From assembly GCF_003428165.1 (NCBI RefSeq), contig NZ_QLIQ01000006.1, positions 1-64,000 on the forward strand: 64,000 nucleotides of DNA, in the 5' to 3' direction. The position numbers were made by a program, and so were the translations under genes. This document shows positions 56,158 to 64,000 of this stretch, in pieces. Numbering within the stretch: position 1 is the first letter of the stretch; each line of letters begins with the position of its first letter. The stretch comes from Cysteiniphilum litorale (lineage in GTDB: Bacteria; Pseudomonadota; Gammaproteobacteria; Francisellales; Francisellaceae). The notes under the pieces are model-generated. The model did not search any database. It saw only the letters and a list, made by a program, of their open reading frames with translations, and had not been told where the DNA came from.

Positions 56158-56247
56158 TTGAAGGGATTTGGGCGGTTATCGCCTTAAGAAAATGGTATAT
56201 GAATTATCAAGCTTGCAAACTAAAAAAACACAGGACTTACTAAACAC

Positions 56248-56844
56248 ATGAAAGAAATTGTCTTTGCATCAAGTAATAAAGGGAAAATCAAAGAAGTCAG
56301 CGAGATATTATCGCCCTTGGGCTTTAAAGTCATTCCACAAACAGAGTTTAATGTCACCGATGCTGATGAAACCGGCTTAAGCTTTGTTGAAAACGCCATT
56401 TTAAAAGCACGACACTGTGCGCAATTTACAGGTCTTCCAGCGCTTGCCGATGACTCTGGCTTATGCGTTGATGCCTTAAAGGGAGCGCCTGGGATTTACT
56501 CAGCACGCTTCTCAGGCGGGCATGGGAATGATGAAGCTAATATCGATAAGCTGCTTTCTGATATGCAAGATATCACCGATGATAAACGTCAAGCCCACTT
56601 TCAATGTGTCTTAGCTTTGGTAATGCATGAGCATGACCCCATGCCTGTGATTGCTGAAGGACATGTTGACGGCAGTATCACACATGCGCGTCGCGGTAAT
56701 AATGGCTTTGGTTACAACCCAGTTTTTTTACTGCCTGAATATCAGCAAACGATGGCTGAAGTATCTAATGAGGTTAAAAATAGTGTGAGTCATCGCGCTC
56801 GCGCATTGGCAAAACTCAAAGAGAAACTCCACCGCCTTTTGTAG
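56248..56844 (+). CDS. rdgB: Non-canonical purine NTP pyrophosphatase (RdgB/HAM1)
   Basis: The 198-residue enzyme hydrolyses ITP, dITP and XTP to monophosphates, keeping deaminated purines out of DNA and RNA. The N-terminal [12 protein letters not shown] binds the triphosphate, and [18 protein letters not shown] and VSHRARAL are family motifs. Length is normal. The ribosome site is weak. It lies about 90 nt after the RND pump and about 90 nt before the DUF493 gene. Confidence 0.95.
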   Translation: MKEIVFASSNKGKIKEVSEILSPLGFKVIPQTEFNVTDADETGLSFVENAILKARHCAQFTGLPALADDSGLCVDALKGAPGIYSARFSGGHGNDEANIDKLLSDMQDITDDKRQAHFQCVLALVMHEHDPMPVIAEGHVDGSITHARRGNNGFGYNPVFLLPEYQQTMAEVSNEVKNSVSHRARALAKLKEKLHRLL

Positions 56845-56932
56845 AAAAAAATGATACTTCAAGATGATTTTCTTGATACTTTACATTACACTGAAGCGCA
56901 ATATTGTTTGCTAACTATAGGTTATATTTAAG

Positions 56933-57286
56933 ATGAGCAACAACGGCAAAAAAGAAACACCAGAAAATAAAAAAGAACAAGCACTTCCTGCAGAGACAAC
57001 TAAAGCTGAAGGTAGTGAGACAAAGCAGACTGAAACCTTATTTGAGTTTCCCTGCCGATTTCCAATAAAAATCATGGCCAATCCACAAAAAGAAGTTGCT
57101 GAGTTTGTCCTTAATACCTTAGAGAAATACATCGAAAATCCTGAGAAAATTGAATTCACCACACGTGAAAGCAAAACCGGTAAATACATCTCTATTACCG
57201 CAATCTTTGAAGCAACGAGCAAAGAGCAGCTTGATAATATTTATCAAGCATTAAGTGGGCATCCCGAGATTCACATGGTGCTTTAA
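56933..57286 (+). CDS. ybeD: DUF493 (YbeD-like) protein
   Basis: The 117-residue protein has a charged, probably disordered N-terminus (about 1-35) and a compact C-terminal DUF493 domain that opens FEFPCRFPIKIM and ends SGHPEIHMVL. YbeD-family proteins are often encoded next to lipB, as here, with a 3-nt gap. The function is not known with certainty; a regulatory role with lipoate synthesis is only suggested by gene order. Confidence 0.88.
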   Translation: MSNNGKKETPENKKEQALPAETTKAEGSETKQTETLFEFPCRFPIKIMANPQKEVAEFVLNTLEKYIENPEKIEFTTRESKTGKYISITAIFEATSKEQLDNIYQALSGHPEIHMVL

Positions 57287-57289
57287 CAG

Positions 57290-57910
57290 ATGTCAATCCT
57301 CATTAAAAATCTTGGATTACAGGACTACGAGTCAGTTTATCAGTCAATGATTGAGTTTACACAATCACGTACCGAAGATACTCAAGACCAAATCTGGCTT
57401 GTTGAACACACGGCTGTTTTTACCCAAGGTCGTCACGGCAAGCCTGAGCACATTATTAATCCTAGAAACATCCCTGTTATCCAAACTGATCGCGGCGGTC
57501 AAGTCACCTATCACGGACCAGGGCAAGCGGTTATTTACTTTTTGTTTGATCTTAAACGCCTTAATTTAGGTGTTAAAAACTTTGTTTGCACGATTGAGAA
57601 ATCATGCATGCACTTACTAAAAACCTATGGCATCGGCAGTCATACGATTGAGAATGCACCAGGTATTTATGTTGATCAAGCTAAGATTGCATCACTCGGT
57701 TTACGTGTTAAAAAAGGACTAACTTATCACGGTCTTGCCATTAATGTAAATATGGATCTAACACCATTTAGCTATATCAACCCTTGTGGTTATCAAGGCT
57801 TGAAAATGACACAAATTCATGCACATAACCCTAGAATCAGCATTACCGATGTATTGAATAACTATGCCAAAATATTGACTCAAAGGTTAGATAACTCAAT
57901 TTTCAGTTAG
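57290..57910 (+). CDS. lipB: Octanoyl-ACP:protein N-octanoyltransferase
   Basis: The 206-residue enzyme moves octanoate from acyl carrier protein to lipoyl domains. DRGGQVTYHGPGQ is the LipB signature. Catalytic Lys lies in IASLGLRVKKGLTYHG and catalytic Cys in NPCGYQGLKMTQ. It follows the DUF493 gene by 3 nt. lipA is not in the window. Confidence 0.95.
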   Translation: MSILIKNLGLQDYESVYQSMIEFTQSRTEDTQDQIWLVEHTAVFTQGRHGKPEHIINPRNIPVIQTDRGGQVTYHGPGQAVIYFLFDLKRLNLGVKNFVCTIEKSCMHLLKTYGIGSHTIENAPGIYVDQAKIASLGLRVKKGLTYHGLAINVNMDLTPFSYINPCGYQGLKMTQIHAHNPRISITDVLNNYAKILTQRLDNSIFS

Positions 57911-57966
57911 ACCCATCATGAGATTATTGTCATAATAGCCAAAGACTCATTTGACGCGCATAGGCT

Positions 57967-59442
57967 ATGCAATTAAAACCTAAAAAACTACTTCTTAACA
58001 CCAAACAGCCCTTTGGCTTGTGGTTTTTGTTATTAACCTCGCTATTTTATAGTATGGGCACAGCAGCCATTACGGTACATTTTTCTGGCTTCATTCATAG
58101 CATTGCTGATAGCACACAAGAAGGCTTAACCCCTGATATTTTAGCCATCAACTTTAACCTTGTGACTAATCTCTTTTTATATAGTGCCGCGGGGTTAATC
58201 GGTGGCATTTTAGGTTATATGATCGGCCATCGCCGCTCGGTGATTATCGGTATGCTTTATTCATTTGTTGCCCTTATTCTACTATCACTTAACAACTTAT
58301 CCTTAATTGGTTTTTCTGCTTATATTATCGGTGTAGGTCTTGTGATCCCCAATTTATTCACTACATTAAGCTTTCTTTATACCCAAGATGACCCAAGACG
58401 CCACGCAGGTTTTACCTTGATGTATATGGCGACAATTCTTGGTGCAGCATTGTCCTTGTCAATTGGTGGCTCATTGCAGCATTTAAGCTATCAAAACTGG
58501 TTTATCATCATGGCGGTAGTCACCCTATTTGCTGTACTTATTTTCTTAGCCGGTGGCATTTATCTTAATCGCAATATTGGACTGATTGATGGCGTTGAAG
58601 CAAAATATACACCATCGACTTATAGTGTTATATTTATTTTAATCGTACTGTCCTCATTGACTGATTTCTTATTGCATTATCAGCGCGTGTTACAAGCGAT
58701 TATTATCTCTTTAGCACTTATCGCGATTATCATCATGCTTATCTATGCATATCTTGAAAAAGATGAAACTCAGCGCAAACGCAATCGCTTGCTGCTTATT
58801 CTATTAGCCCTTAGCGTATTTTTCTGGCTAGCTGATAAGAGTATTATTACTATTTTTCTTAACTATTTAACTCTCTTTAACCGTGACTATGGTTTTTTTA
58901 ACGCCAAGAGTTTGTCAGCTGATTTCTTTTTTGAAGCCAATATTGCTTTGGTACTCATTATTGGTTTTGTCTCGGCAGTACTGTGGAATAAGAATAAACA
59001 CACGCAACACATGAAGCGCTTAATCCGCTTATTTAGTCTTGCCACACTCTTTATGGCATTAGCATCGGGCTTATTATTTTTTAGTTTTTTCTCGCAATCA
59101 TTAAATCATTTTGCAATGACTGGAAACTACCTGTTGCTCATCACCTTGATGTTAAACTCCGTTGCCAAAGTATTGTTGTTACCTTTGTATTACGCGATGG
59201 TTGGTAAATTTTCACCACGCAAATATGAGTCTATCGTAATGGGCTTTTTCTTTATCATTACCGCAGGCATCGGTGTCTTTGTTTACTCTCTTAATCAAAA
59301 TATTCTCAATTCGCAAATTCTAACAAACACTTATCAATCATTATCTTATCTTTATGGCACGCTGTTTGTTGCTGGCTTACTATGCGCTTTAGTTGCCTAC
59401 CTATTATCAAAATTCATGCACTATCATAAAAAAAATGTCTAA
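57967..59442 (+). CDS. POT/PTR-like MFS transporter
   Basis: This 491-residue membrane protein has twelve or more helices. It looks like a proton-coupled oligopeptide transporter by length and by segments such as NFNLVTNLFLYSAAGLIGGI and GHRRSVIIGM. The usual POT ExxERFxYY motif of helix 1 is not evident; the region reads LLTSLFYSMG, so the match is loose. A general MFS role is safe. The gene starts with ATG 56 nt after lipB. Confidence 0.65.
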   Translation: MQLKPKKLLLNTKQPFGLWFLLLTSLFYSMGTAAITVHFSGFIHSIADSTQEGLTPDILAINFNLVTNLFLYSAAGLIGGILGYMIGHRRSVIIGMLYSFVALILLSLNNLSLIGFSAYIIGVGLVIPNLFTTLSFLYTQDDPRRHAGFTLMYMATILGAALSLSIGGSLQHLSYQNWFIIMAVVTLFAVLIFLAGGIYLNRNIGLIDGVEAKYTPSTYSVIFILIVLSSLTDFLLHYQRVLQAIIISLALIAIIIMLIYAYLEKDETQRKRNRLLLILLALSVFFWLADKSIITIFLNYLTLFNRDYGFFNAKSLSADFFFEANIALVLIIGFVSAVLWNKNKHTQHMKRLIRLFSLATLFMALASGLLFFSFFSQSLNHFAMTGNYLLLITLMLNSVAKVLLLPLYYAMVGKFSPRKYESIVMGFFFIITAGIGVFVYSLNQNILNSQILTNTYQSLSYLYGTLFVAGLLCALVAYLLSKFMHYHKKNV

Positions 59443-59535
59443 ATTTAAGCCATTGGCTATTGTTTTTTCAGCGACTCTCCCCATATACTTAGCAGCGATT
59501 TTGAGCTTTTTAATTAAATATCATATGGAGAGAAT

Positions 59536-60228
59536 ATGAACGATCGTTTTAACTACCAACAAAATGCGCGCGTGATTGATGCTCGTGGCAGCTCAATCAT
59601 TCAAACCAACAAAGTGCTGCGCAACACTTATTTGCTACTATCACTAACCCTTTTGTTCAGTGCCTTAACGGCTGGCTGGTCAATGATGGTATCAGCCCCT
59701 GTGATCAACCCCATCATTACCTTAATTGTGTATTTTGCATTGCTATTTGGCGTGCAAGCAACACGTAATAGCCCAATGGGATTAGTGTTAACATTCGCAC
59801 TAACTGGCTTTTTAGGTTGGACATTAGGACCAATATTAAATCACTACATCACAACATTTAGCAATGGTTCTGAGCTTATCATGATGGCCTTAGGCGCAAC
59901 AGGCGCTATTTTCTTAGGTCTTTCAGCGATTGCTTTAAATCCAAAACGTGATTTCTCAAGATTAGGCTCTTTCCTTGGCATAGGCGCACTGATTGCATTA
60001 GTTGCTATTGTCGTTAACTTATTCTTACAAATGCCAGCATTGTACTTAGCGCTGTCTGTTATTATTGCTTTTATTTCAGGCGGCTTTATTCTGTGGCAAA
60101 CTAACCAAATCGTGCGCGGTGGTGAGACAAACTATATCGTTGCGACAGTTACTATCTATGTTTCAATCCTAAATATCTTCTTAACCATTCTGCAATTTCT
60201 AGGCATGTTTTCAGGAAATCGTAACTAA
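59536..60228 (+). CDS. Bax inhibitor-1 family membrane protein (YccA/YbhL-like)
   Basis: The 230-residue protein has seven hydrophobic helices after a polar N-terminus of about 28 residues. VLRNTYLLLSLTLLFSALTAG and the late Asp-free, Asn-containing helix YVSILNIFLTILQFLG match the bacterial BI-1 group. YccA of this family restrains the FtsH protease. A GGAGAG ribosome site precedes the ATG. It is convergent with the permease gene, with 1 nt between the stops. Confidence 0.9.
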   Translation: MNDRFNYQQNARVIDARGSSIIQTNKVLRNTYLLLSLTLLFSALTAGWSMMVSAPVINPIITLIVYFALLFGVQATRNSPMGLVLTFALTGFLGWTLGPILNHYITTFSNGSELIMMALGATGAIFLGLSAIALNPKRDFSRLGSFLGIGALIALVAIVVNLFLQMPALYLALSVIIAFISGGFILWQTNQIVRGGETNYIVATVTIYVSILNIFLTILQFLGMFSGNRN

Positions 60229-60229
60229 G

Positions 60230-61396
60230 CTAAAAAGGTTGTGCTATTCCTGCCAAGTTTAATACTTGAGCAATTATAACTAAAGCACCCAATACTAAAG
60301 GATAAAAATTAATAACTTCTTTTCTATTTTCTTTATCTAAATAAATTGGTGTAAATACAAAAATCACTACCGCAAAAATAGCCGCGTATTGCAATGCTAA
60401 GATAAAGCCTTTAGGATAAAAAACCGTAAATATAAACGGCGGAATAAAGGTCAATAAAAAGCCAATAATTTTATTTAGTTCAATATTAAATCGTCTAAAC
60501 GTATCTCTAATGTAGTGATAAAGCGACAAGCCAACACAAATAAATGAGGTAATAATTGAAATATTCACAAATACCGATAAGAAGGTATTAATACTCGCAC
60601 TTTGGGTGGCTTGTTTTATCTCACTCATCAACGCGGTTAAGGTATTTCCATCTTTAAAAATCGTCTCATAGCTATGCACGCCTTGTTGTGGCAAGATTGC
60701 CAAGCAGACAATAAGCCAGATGATATAAATCACCAATACAGCGATACTGCCGATAAAAACACTACGCTTGACTGCTTGAACGTCACCCTTTTGATATTCA
60801 TACAATACGGGAATGATGTTCTGAAAACCAAAAGAAGGCAATAGTGTTGGCCACGCAAACACTAAAGCATAGAAAGATAATGGCATCTTAAGCATATTTG
60901 CCCATTTTAAGGCAAATAGCATGCTCACTACGCAAAGCACATAAAATACAAGTTTAACTGACACAAATGAGCGATTGACATAATCGCTTAAGCGCGTACT
61001 TAAGATGACAAGCCCAAAAATCAAGATAAAGACAATAGCATCAACACTGACCGTTGGCACCTGTGCTTGTGATACCAAGTTGACCAATGATGCGCCTTGC
61101 GTGGTATAGGCAGCCATTAACGCATAAAGCAAAAGCAAATAAACCAATGTGAAAACCACTTGTAAGCTCTTGGGCATTTCCTCTTTGATCAGCGAGGTAA
61201 AATTCACTCCCAATGGCTGATGTGCACAGACTTTTATAAGCCTTAATGCCGTTAAGTACATTACTGACCATGAAATAATAATCAATACTATCGATACCCA
61301 CAAGCCACAGGCTGCCGTAATTAGCGGCAATGATAACATCCCCGCACCAATTGTTGTCCCAACGACTAAAAACGCACCACCGAGCAATCTTGTCAT
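60230..61396 (-). CDS. Aromatic amino acid permease (HAAAP family, TyrP/Mtr-like)
   Basis: The 388-residue protein has eleven membrane helices. The N-terminal GTTIGAGMLSLPLITAACG is the hallmark of the HAAAP family, which imports tyrosine or tryptophan with protons. FGFQNIIPVLYEYQKGD lies in the middle loop. Which amino acid it prefers cannot be told. GGAGAAAAC lies just before the ATG. Confidence 0.92.
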   Translation of the reverse strand: MTRLLGGAFLVVGTTIGAGMLSLPLITAACGLWVSIVLIIISWSVMYLTALRLIKVCAHQPLGVNFTSLIKEEMPKSLQVVFTLVYLLLLYALMAAYTTQGASLVNLVSQAQVPTVSVDAIVFILIFGLVILSTRLSDYVNRSFVSVKLVFYVLCVVSMLFALKWANMLKMPLSFYALVFAWPTLLPSFGFQNIIPVLYEYQKGDVQAVKRSVFIGSIAVLVIYIIWLIVCLAILPQQGVHSYETIFKDGNTLTALMSEIKQATQSASINTFLSVFVNISIITSFICVGLSLYHYIRDTFRRFNIELNKIIGFLLTFIPPFIFTVFYPKGFILALQYAAIFAVVIFVFTPIYLDKENRKEVINFYPLVLGALVIIAQVLNLAGIAQPF

Positions 61397-61570
61397 TTGT
61401 TTTCTCCATTAAACACATCAAAAACGTAACGATACAGCAGTACAAACAAAAAGTATATTTAATCATTGCTATTCACATCAAAAATTTGAGCACCTCACTT
61501 GCAACATGCTTTAAATTAAGATACTTTCAAACAAAATATTCATTAACGATAAATAATAAGGATGAATTCC

Positions 61571-61873
61571 ATGAGTATTACCTTGATTAACGCTTTCTCA
61601 GTCCCTAACGGAAAACTAAATGAGTGTATAGCGTTCTGGAAAAAATACAATGATGAACTTAAAAAAGAAAAGGGGTATATTTCAACCAAACTTCATCAAT
61701 CTATTGATAATAATGCAACCTTTCAACTCGTTAATGTTGCTCAATGGACAAATGAGTCTGATTATAAACAAGCAATACAAAAAGCAAGTAATACCCTTAA
61801 AGGGCTTAATGTTACAGGCTTACAGTACATACCAAGTTTATATAATGTGCTAATTGAAGATAGCATCTCATAG
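61571..61873 (+). CDS. ABM-domain (antibiotic biosynthesis monooxygenase-like) protein
   Basis: This protein of about 100 residues has the ferredoxin-like ABM pattern: ITLINAFSVPNG, then a helix, GYISTKLHQS, and FQLVNVAQWTNESDY. Such proteins are small dimers, some of which are monooxygenases or haem-degrading enzymes. No activity can be assigned here. I chose the ATG at 61571, which has AAGGA 8 nt upstream; an ATG at 61562 is possible. It is a single gene. Confidence 0.75.
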   Translation: MSITLINAFSVPNGKLNECIAFWKKYNDELKKEKGYISTKLHQSIDNNATFQLVNVAQWTNESDYKQAIQKASNTLKGLNVTGLQYIPSLYNVLIEDSIS

Positions 61874-62008
61874 AAAATTAAATACCTATCAAATTATAAC
61901 TATTTTAATATTTTCTTAATACTTCGCCATTAATCTTGCCGCTTGCGAACAATATTGTCGCTCATAAAGAACAAAAAAAAAATAATAAAACAAACAAAAG
62001 GAAAAATT

Positions 62009-62245
62009 ATGATTAAGAAAATCACACAAACCACATTGGCTCTAGTTGGTATTATGGGAATGTCACTTACAGCATTTGCAAGTACACCAAGCACTACTAG
62101 CAGTACAGGACATACAAAAACAACGAAACATCACAAAGAAGCCAAGCATAATGCACATCAACATACGAGCAAATCTCATGCTAAAACACATGCATCAACA
62201 ACTAAAAAGACGCATGCAACAACTTCAACAATGTCTCACGCCTAA
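62009..62245 (+). CDS. Small secreted His/Thr/Lys-rich protein
   Basis: The 78-residue product has a signal peptide ending near AFAS (residues 1-23 or so). The mature part is about 54 residues, nearly all His, Thr, Ser, Lys and Ala, in runs such as KTTKHHKEAKHNAHQHTSKS. A strong AAAGGA site precedes the ATG. The His content suggests metal binding or acid buffering, which is an inference. A TTG frame starting at 61943 is not needed. Confidence 0.7.
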   Translation: MIKKITQTTLALVGIMGMSLTAFASTPSTTSSTGHTKTTKHHKEAKHNAHQHTSKSHAKTHASTTKKTHATTSTMSHA

Positions 62246-62310
62246 ATAAAAATTGTACTTTTCTAGATTCTCTGCCAGTATGCTGCCATGAGTTTAAAAT
62301 CTATATCAAC

Positions 62311-64000
62311 ATGCACTCTCAGAAGAATTGTTTCAAAAAACGTTTATATCTTTGGATAATACTTTCAACCCTAAGCGTTCTAAGCTTTGTATTTTTGCTT
62401 TTCCAAGGTTTACCCATTAACACCAATATGCTGGCGCTATTACCCGGTGCCAAAGATGCTAATAGTGTGGAAAAGATTGCGGATGATTTTGCTAATACGA
62501 TGGGTAAACAAATCGTTATTTTGGTTGGCAATCCTGATCAAGATAAAGCGCTACAAGCTTCGGATGTCTTTAGTCATAGGCTTCAACAATCCAATTATTT
62601 CTCCAGTGTGACTAATGGTGTGAGCACCAATGAACAAGAAGCTTGGGCAAGTTTTTATTTCCCTTATCGTTTATCCTTATTATCGGATAAAGATCATAAG
62701 CTTATAATGCAACATCAGTTTGATGCTATTAGCCAACAGGCTTTGTTTAACCTCTATAACCCTATTGGCATTAGTAATTCTAAGCTTTTGCAAAACGATC
62801 CTTTCTCTCTTTTTCAGCACTTTATTTTAGCTTTGCCTAAACCATCTAATAAGCTTGATTTATATAAAAATCATCTGATGACCGAAGATAATGGCATCTG
62901 GTACAGCATGATTAATGCCACATTAAAAGATGATAGTTTTTCCTTAAGTAATCAAAATAATATCACGCATCTTTTTAGTGATATTAAACAAACAATTACA
63001 AGCGATTATCCACAAAGCACTTTTTTAATGACCGGCATGCTGTTTTATGCCAAAGCAGGCACGGATAGCGCGCGCCATGATGTCTCAATTATTGGTGTTG
63101 GCTCACTGATTGGTATTATTCTCTTAATGCTTATTAGTTTTCGTTCATTATCACCATTGCTATTAACATTATTCTCAAGCGCTATCGGCTTTGTTTTTGC
63201 CTTTATTGTGACTTATTTTATATTTGGTAAGGTCTTTTTATTCACACTTGTTTTTGGTGCCAGTTTGATTGGTATATCAGTTGATTACGCATTTTTCTAC
63301 TATGCTGATCGACTGTATGGTGGCAAGCTATGGCAGTCAACAGCGGGATTAAAGCGCATCTTCTCTGGCATTACCCTAGGTCTTTTAAATGTTATCATTG
63401 CTTATTTGGTTATCGCGATTGCCCCTTTTCCTGGACTCAGACAGCTTGCCACCTTTGCCATTAGCGGTTTATTTATGTCATACCTGGCTGTGGTGTGCTT
63501 GTTTCCTTATCTCCTTAAACCACATAAACGTGCTTTTAATTCCTTTATTTGCCACATCGCCACGCTTTACCTGAAGCTCTGGCAAAAATTAAGTATCAAA
63601 AAAATCATGATCATCTACATGATTCTTGCCATCATTGCCGCCATTGGCATCTCCAAGCTTCATAGCAATGATGACATTCGCATTTTAGAGGCAACCCCCA
63701 AAGCACTAAAAGCCAATGAACAGCAGTTAAAATCAATTATTGGCAGCGATGTTAGCACTGATTTTATTGTTGTGACAGGTAGCACTCCTGAAGATGTGAT
63801 CAGTCATGAGCATATATTGATTAACAAAATTAAAGCGCAAAACCCAAATATCTTACAACCAGTTATCTCGATTAGCCAGTATCTACCAAGTATTGAAGAT
63901 CAACAGCAAAACTACACGCTTGTGCGCGAGAACCTGTTACAAAATCGATTAAGTGACTTTTTAAACCAAATCGGTGTTGATAATAAAGAAATCGATAGCA
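62311..64000 (+). CDS. MMPL/RND-superfamily exporter, partial at the window end
   Basis: An open frame of 563 codons runs off the right edge. A first helix at about 9-31 is followed by a periplasmic domain with NTNMLALLPGAK, then a bundle of helices from about 255 to 400 with GASLIGISVDYAFFYYADR, and a second periplasmic domain. The layout is that of MMPL-type predicted exporters, which move lipids or glycolipids. The ATG at 62311 is the first in this frame after the His-rich gene. The cargo is unknown. Confidence 0.8.
   Translation, partial: MHSQKNCFKKRLYLWIILSTLSVLSFVFLLFQGLPINTNMLALLPGAKDANSVEKIADDFANTMGKQIVILVGNPDQDKALQASDVFSHRLQQSNYFSSVTNGVSTNEQEAWASFYFPYRLSLLSDKDHKLIMQHQFDAISQQALFNLYNPIGISNSKLLQNDPFSLFQHFILALPKPSNKLDLYKNHLMTEDNGIWYSMINATLKDDSFSLSNQNNITHLFSDIKQTITSDYPQSTFLMTGMLFYAKAGTDSARHDVSIIGVGSLIGIILLMLISFRSLSPLLLTLFSSAIGFVFAFIVTYFIFGKVFLFTLVFGASLIGISVDYAFFYYADRLYGGKLWQSTAGLKRIFSGITLGLLNVIIAYLVIAIAPFPGLRQLATFAISGLFMSYLAVVCLFPYLLKPHKRAFNSFICHIATLYLKLWQKLSIKKIMIIYMILAIIAAIGISKLHSNDDIRILEATPKALKANEQQLKSIIGSDVSTDFIVVTGSTPEDVISHEHILINKIKAQNPNILQPVISISQYLPSIEDQQQNYTLVRENLLQNRLSDFLNQIGVDNKEIDS

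Noticed and set aside
56160-56190. Hairpin GGCG-GTTAT-CGCC after the RND pump gene
   Set aside because: There is no T run after the stem, so it is not a convincing intrinsic terminator.
59448-59468. Possible terminator: AGCC-ATT-GGCT followed by a run of Ts
   Set aside because: The stem is only four base pairs, too weak to call with confidence.

Overview
The window is AT-rich, gene-dense chromosomal DNA of a gammaproteobacterium. Its Gram-negative envelope genes (heptosyltransferase waaC, RND efflux, DsbB, a DolP-like lipoprotein), mutS, Tex, cobalamin-dependent metH and the DUF493-lipB pair are ordinary. A fused NadM-Nudix protein and a Pht-type MFS transporter resemble those of Francisella and Legionella. 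I infer a relative of the Francisellaceae/Fastidiosibacteraceae; this is a lineage guess from gene content only. I saw no rRNA, tRNA or CRISPR.

Region 1 (about 0.2-25.2 kb, nearly all minus strand) is an O-antigen or capsule locus. Twenty genes run from 25218 down to 4434, mostly joined by 4-nt ATGA overlaps, and look like one operon. In transcription order they are: a PglK/Wzk-type ABC flippase; a legionaminic acid pathway (legB, legC, legH, legI, legG, ptmE, a ptmF-like oxidoreductase, legF); a membrane O-acyltransferase; a ptmA-like SDR; a Wzy-like polymerase; a sialyltransferase-like transferase; an amidotransferase trio (WbpG-like, HisH-like, HisF-like) that should make an acetamidino sugar; fnlA-fnlB-fnlC for UDP-L-FucNAc; and a WbuB-like transferase. 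An initiating sugar transferase and a Wzz-like chain-length protein lie further downstream. The sugars predicted are a derivative of legionaminic acid and L-FucNAc (or its amidine).

Region 2 (about 25.3-33.1 kb) is an accessory island. It holds two HepT-MntA toxin-antitoxin pairs in opposite gene orders, a HipAB pair, a second copy of an AAA-ATPase/PD-(D/E)XK (DUF1703-type) gene, and a large 2OG-Fe(II) oxygenase joined by a 1-nt stop/start overlap to the second HepT-MntA pair. At its right edge lies a fused remnant of trxB and a radical-SAM SPASM gene. The two DUF1703 copies (2525-4078 and 26230-27783) are about 94% identical, lie in the same orientation, and bracket the whole O-antigen operon.

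Region 3 (33.1-64 kb) is mainly housekeeping: nadM-Nudix, a DolP-like lipoprotein overlapping a PLP-dependent sulphur enzyme, tex, metH, an alpha/beta hydrolase, waaC, mutS, a third DUF1703 gene, a Pht-type transporter, dsbB split by a frameshift in a G6 tract, an RND adaptor and pump, rdgB, ybeD-lipB, a POT-like transporter, a BI-1 protein, an aromatic amino acid permease, small proteins, and the start of an MMPL exporter cut by the window edge. A diverged second copy of the mutS 3' end follows the third DUF1703 gene. A 9-bp tandem repeat sits where two genes overlap in different frames.
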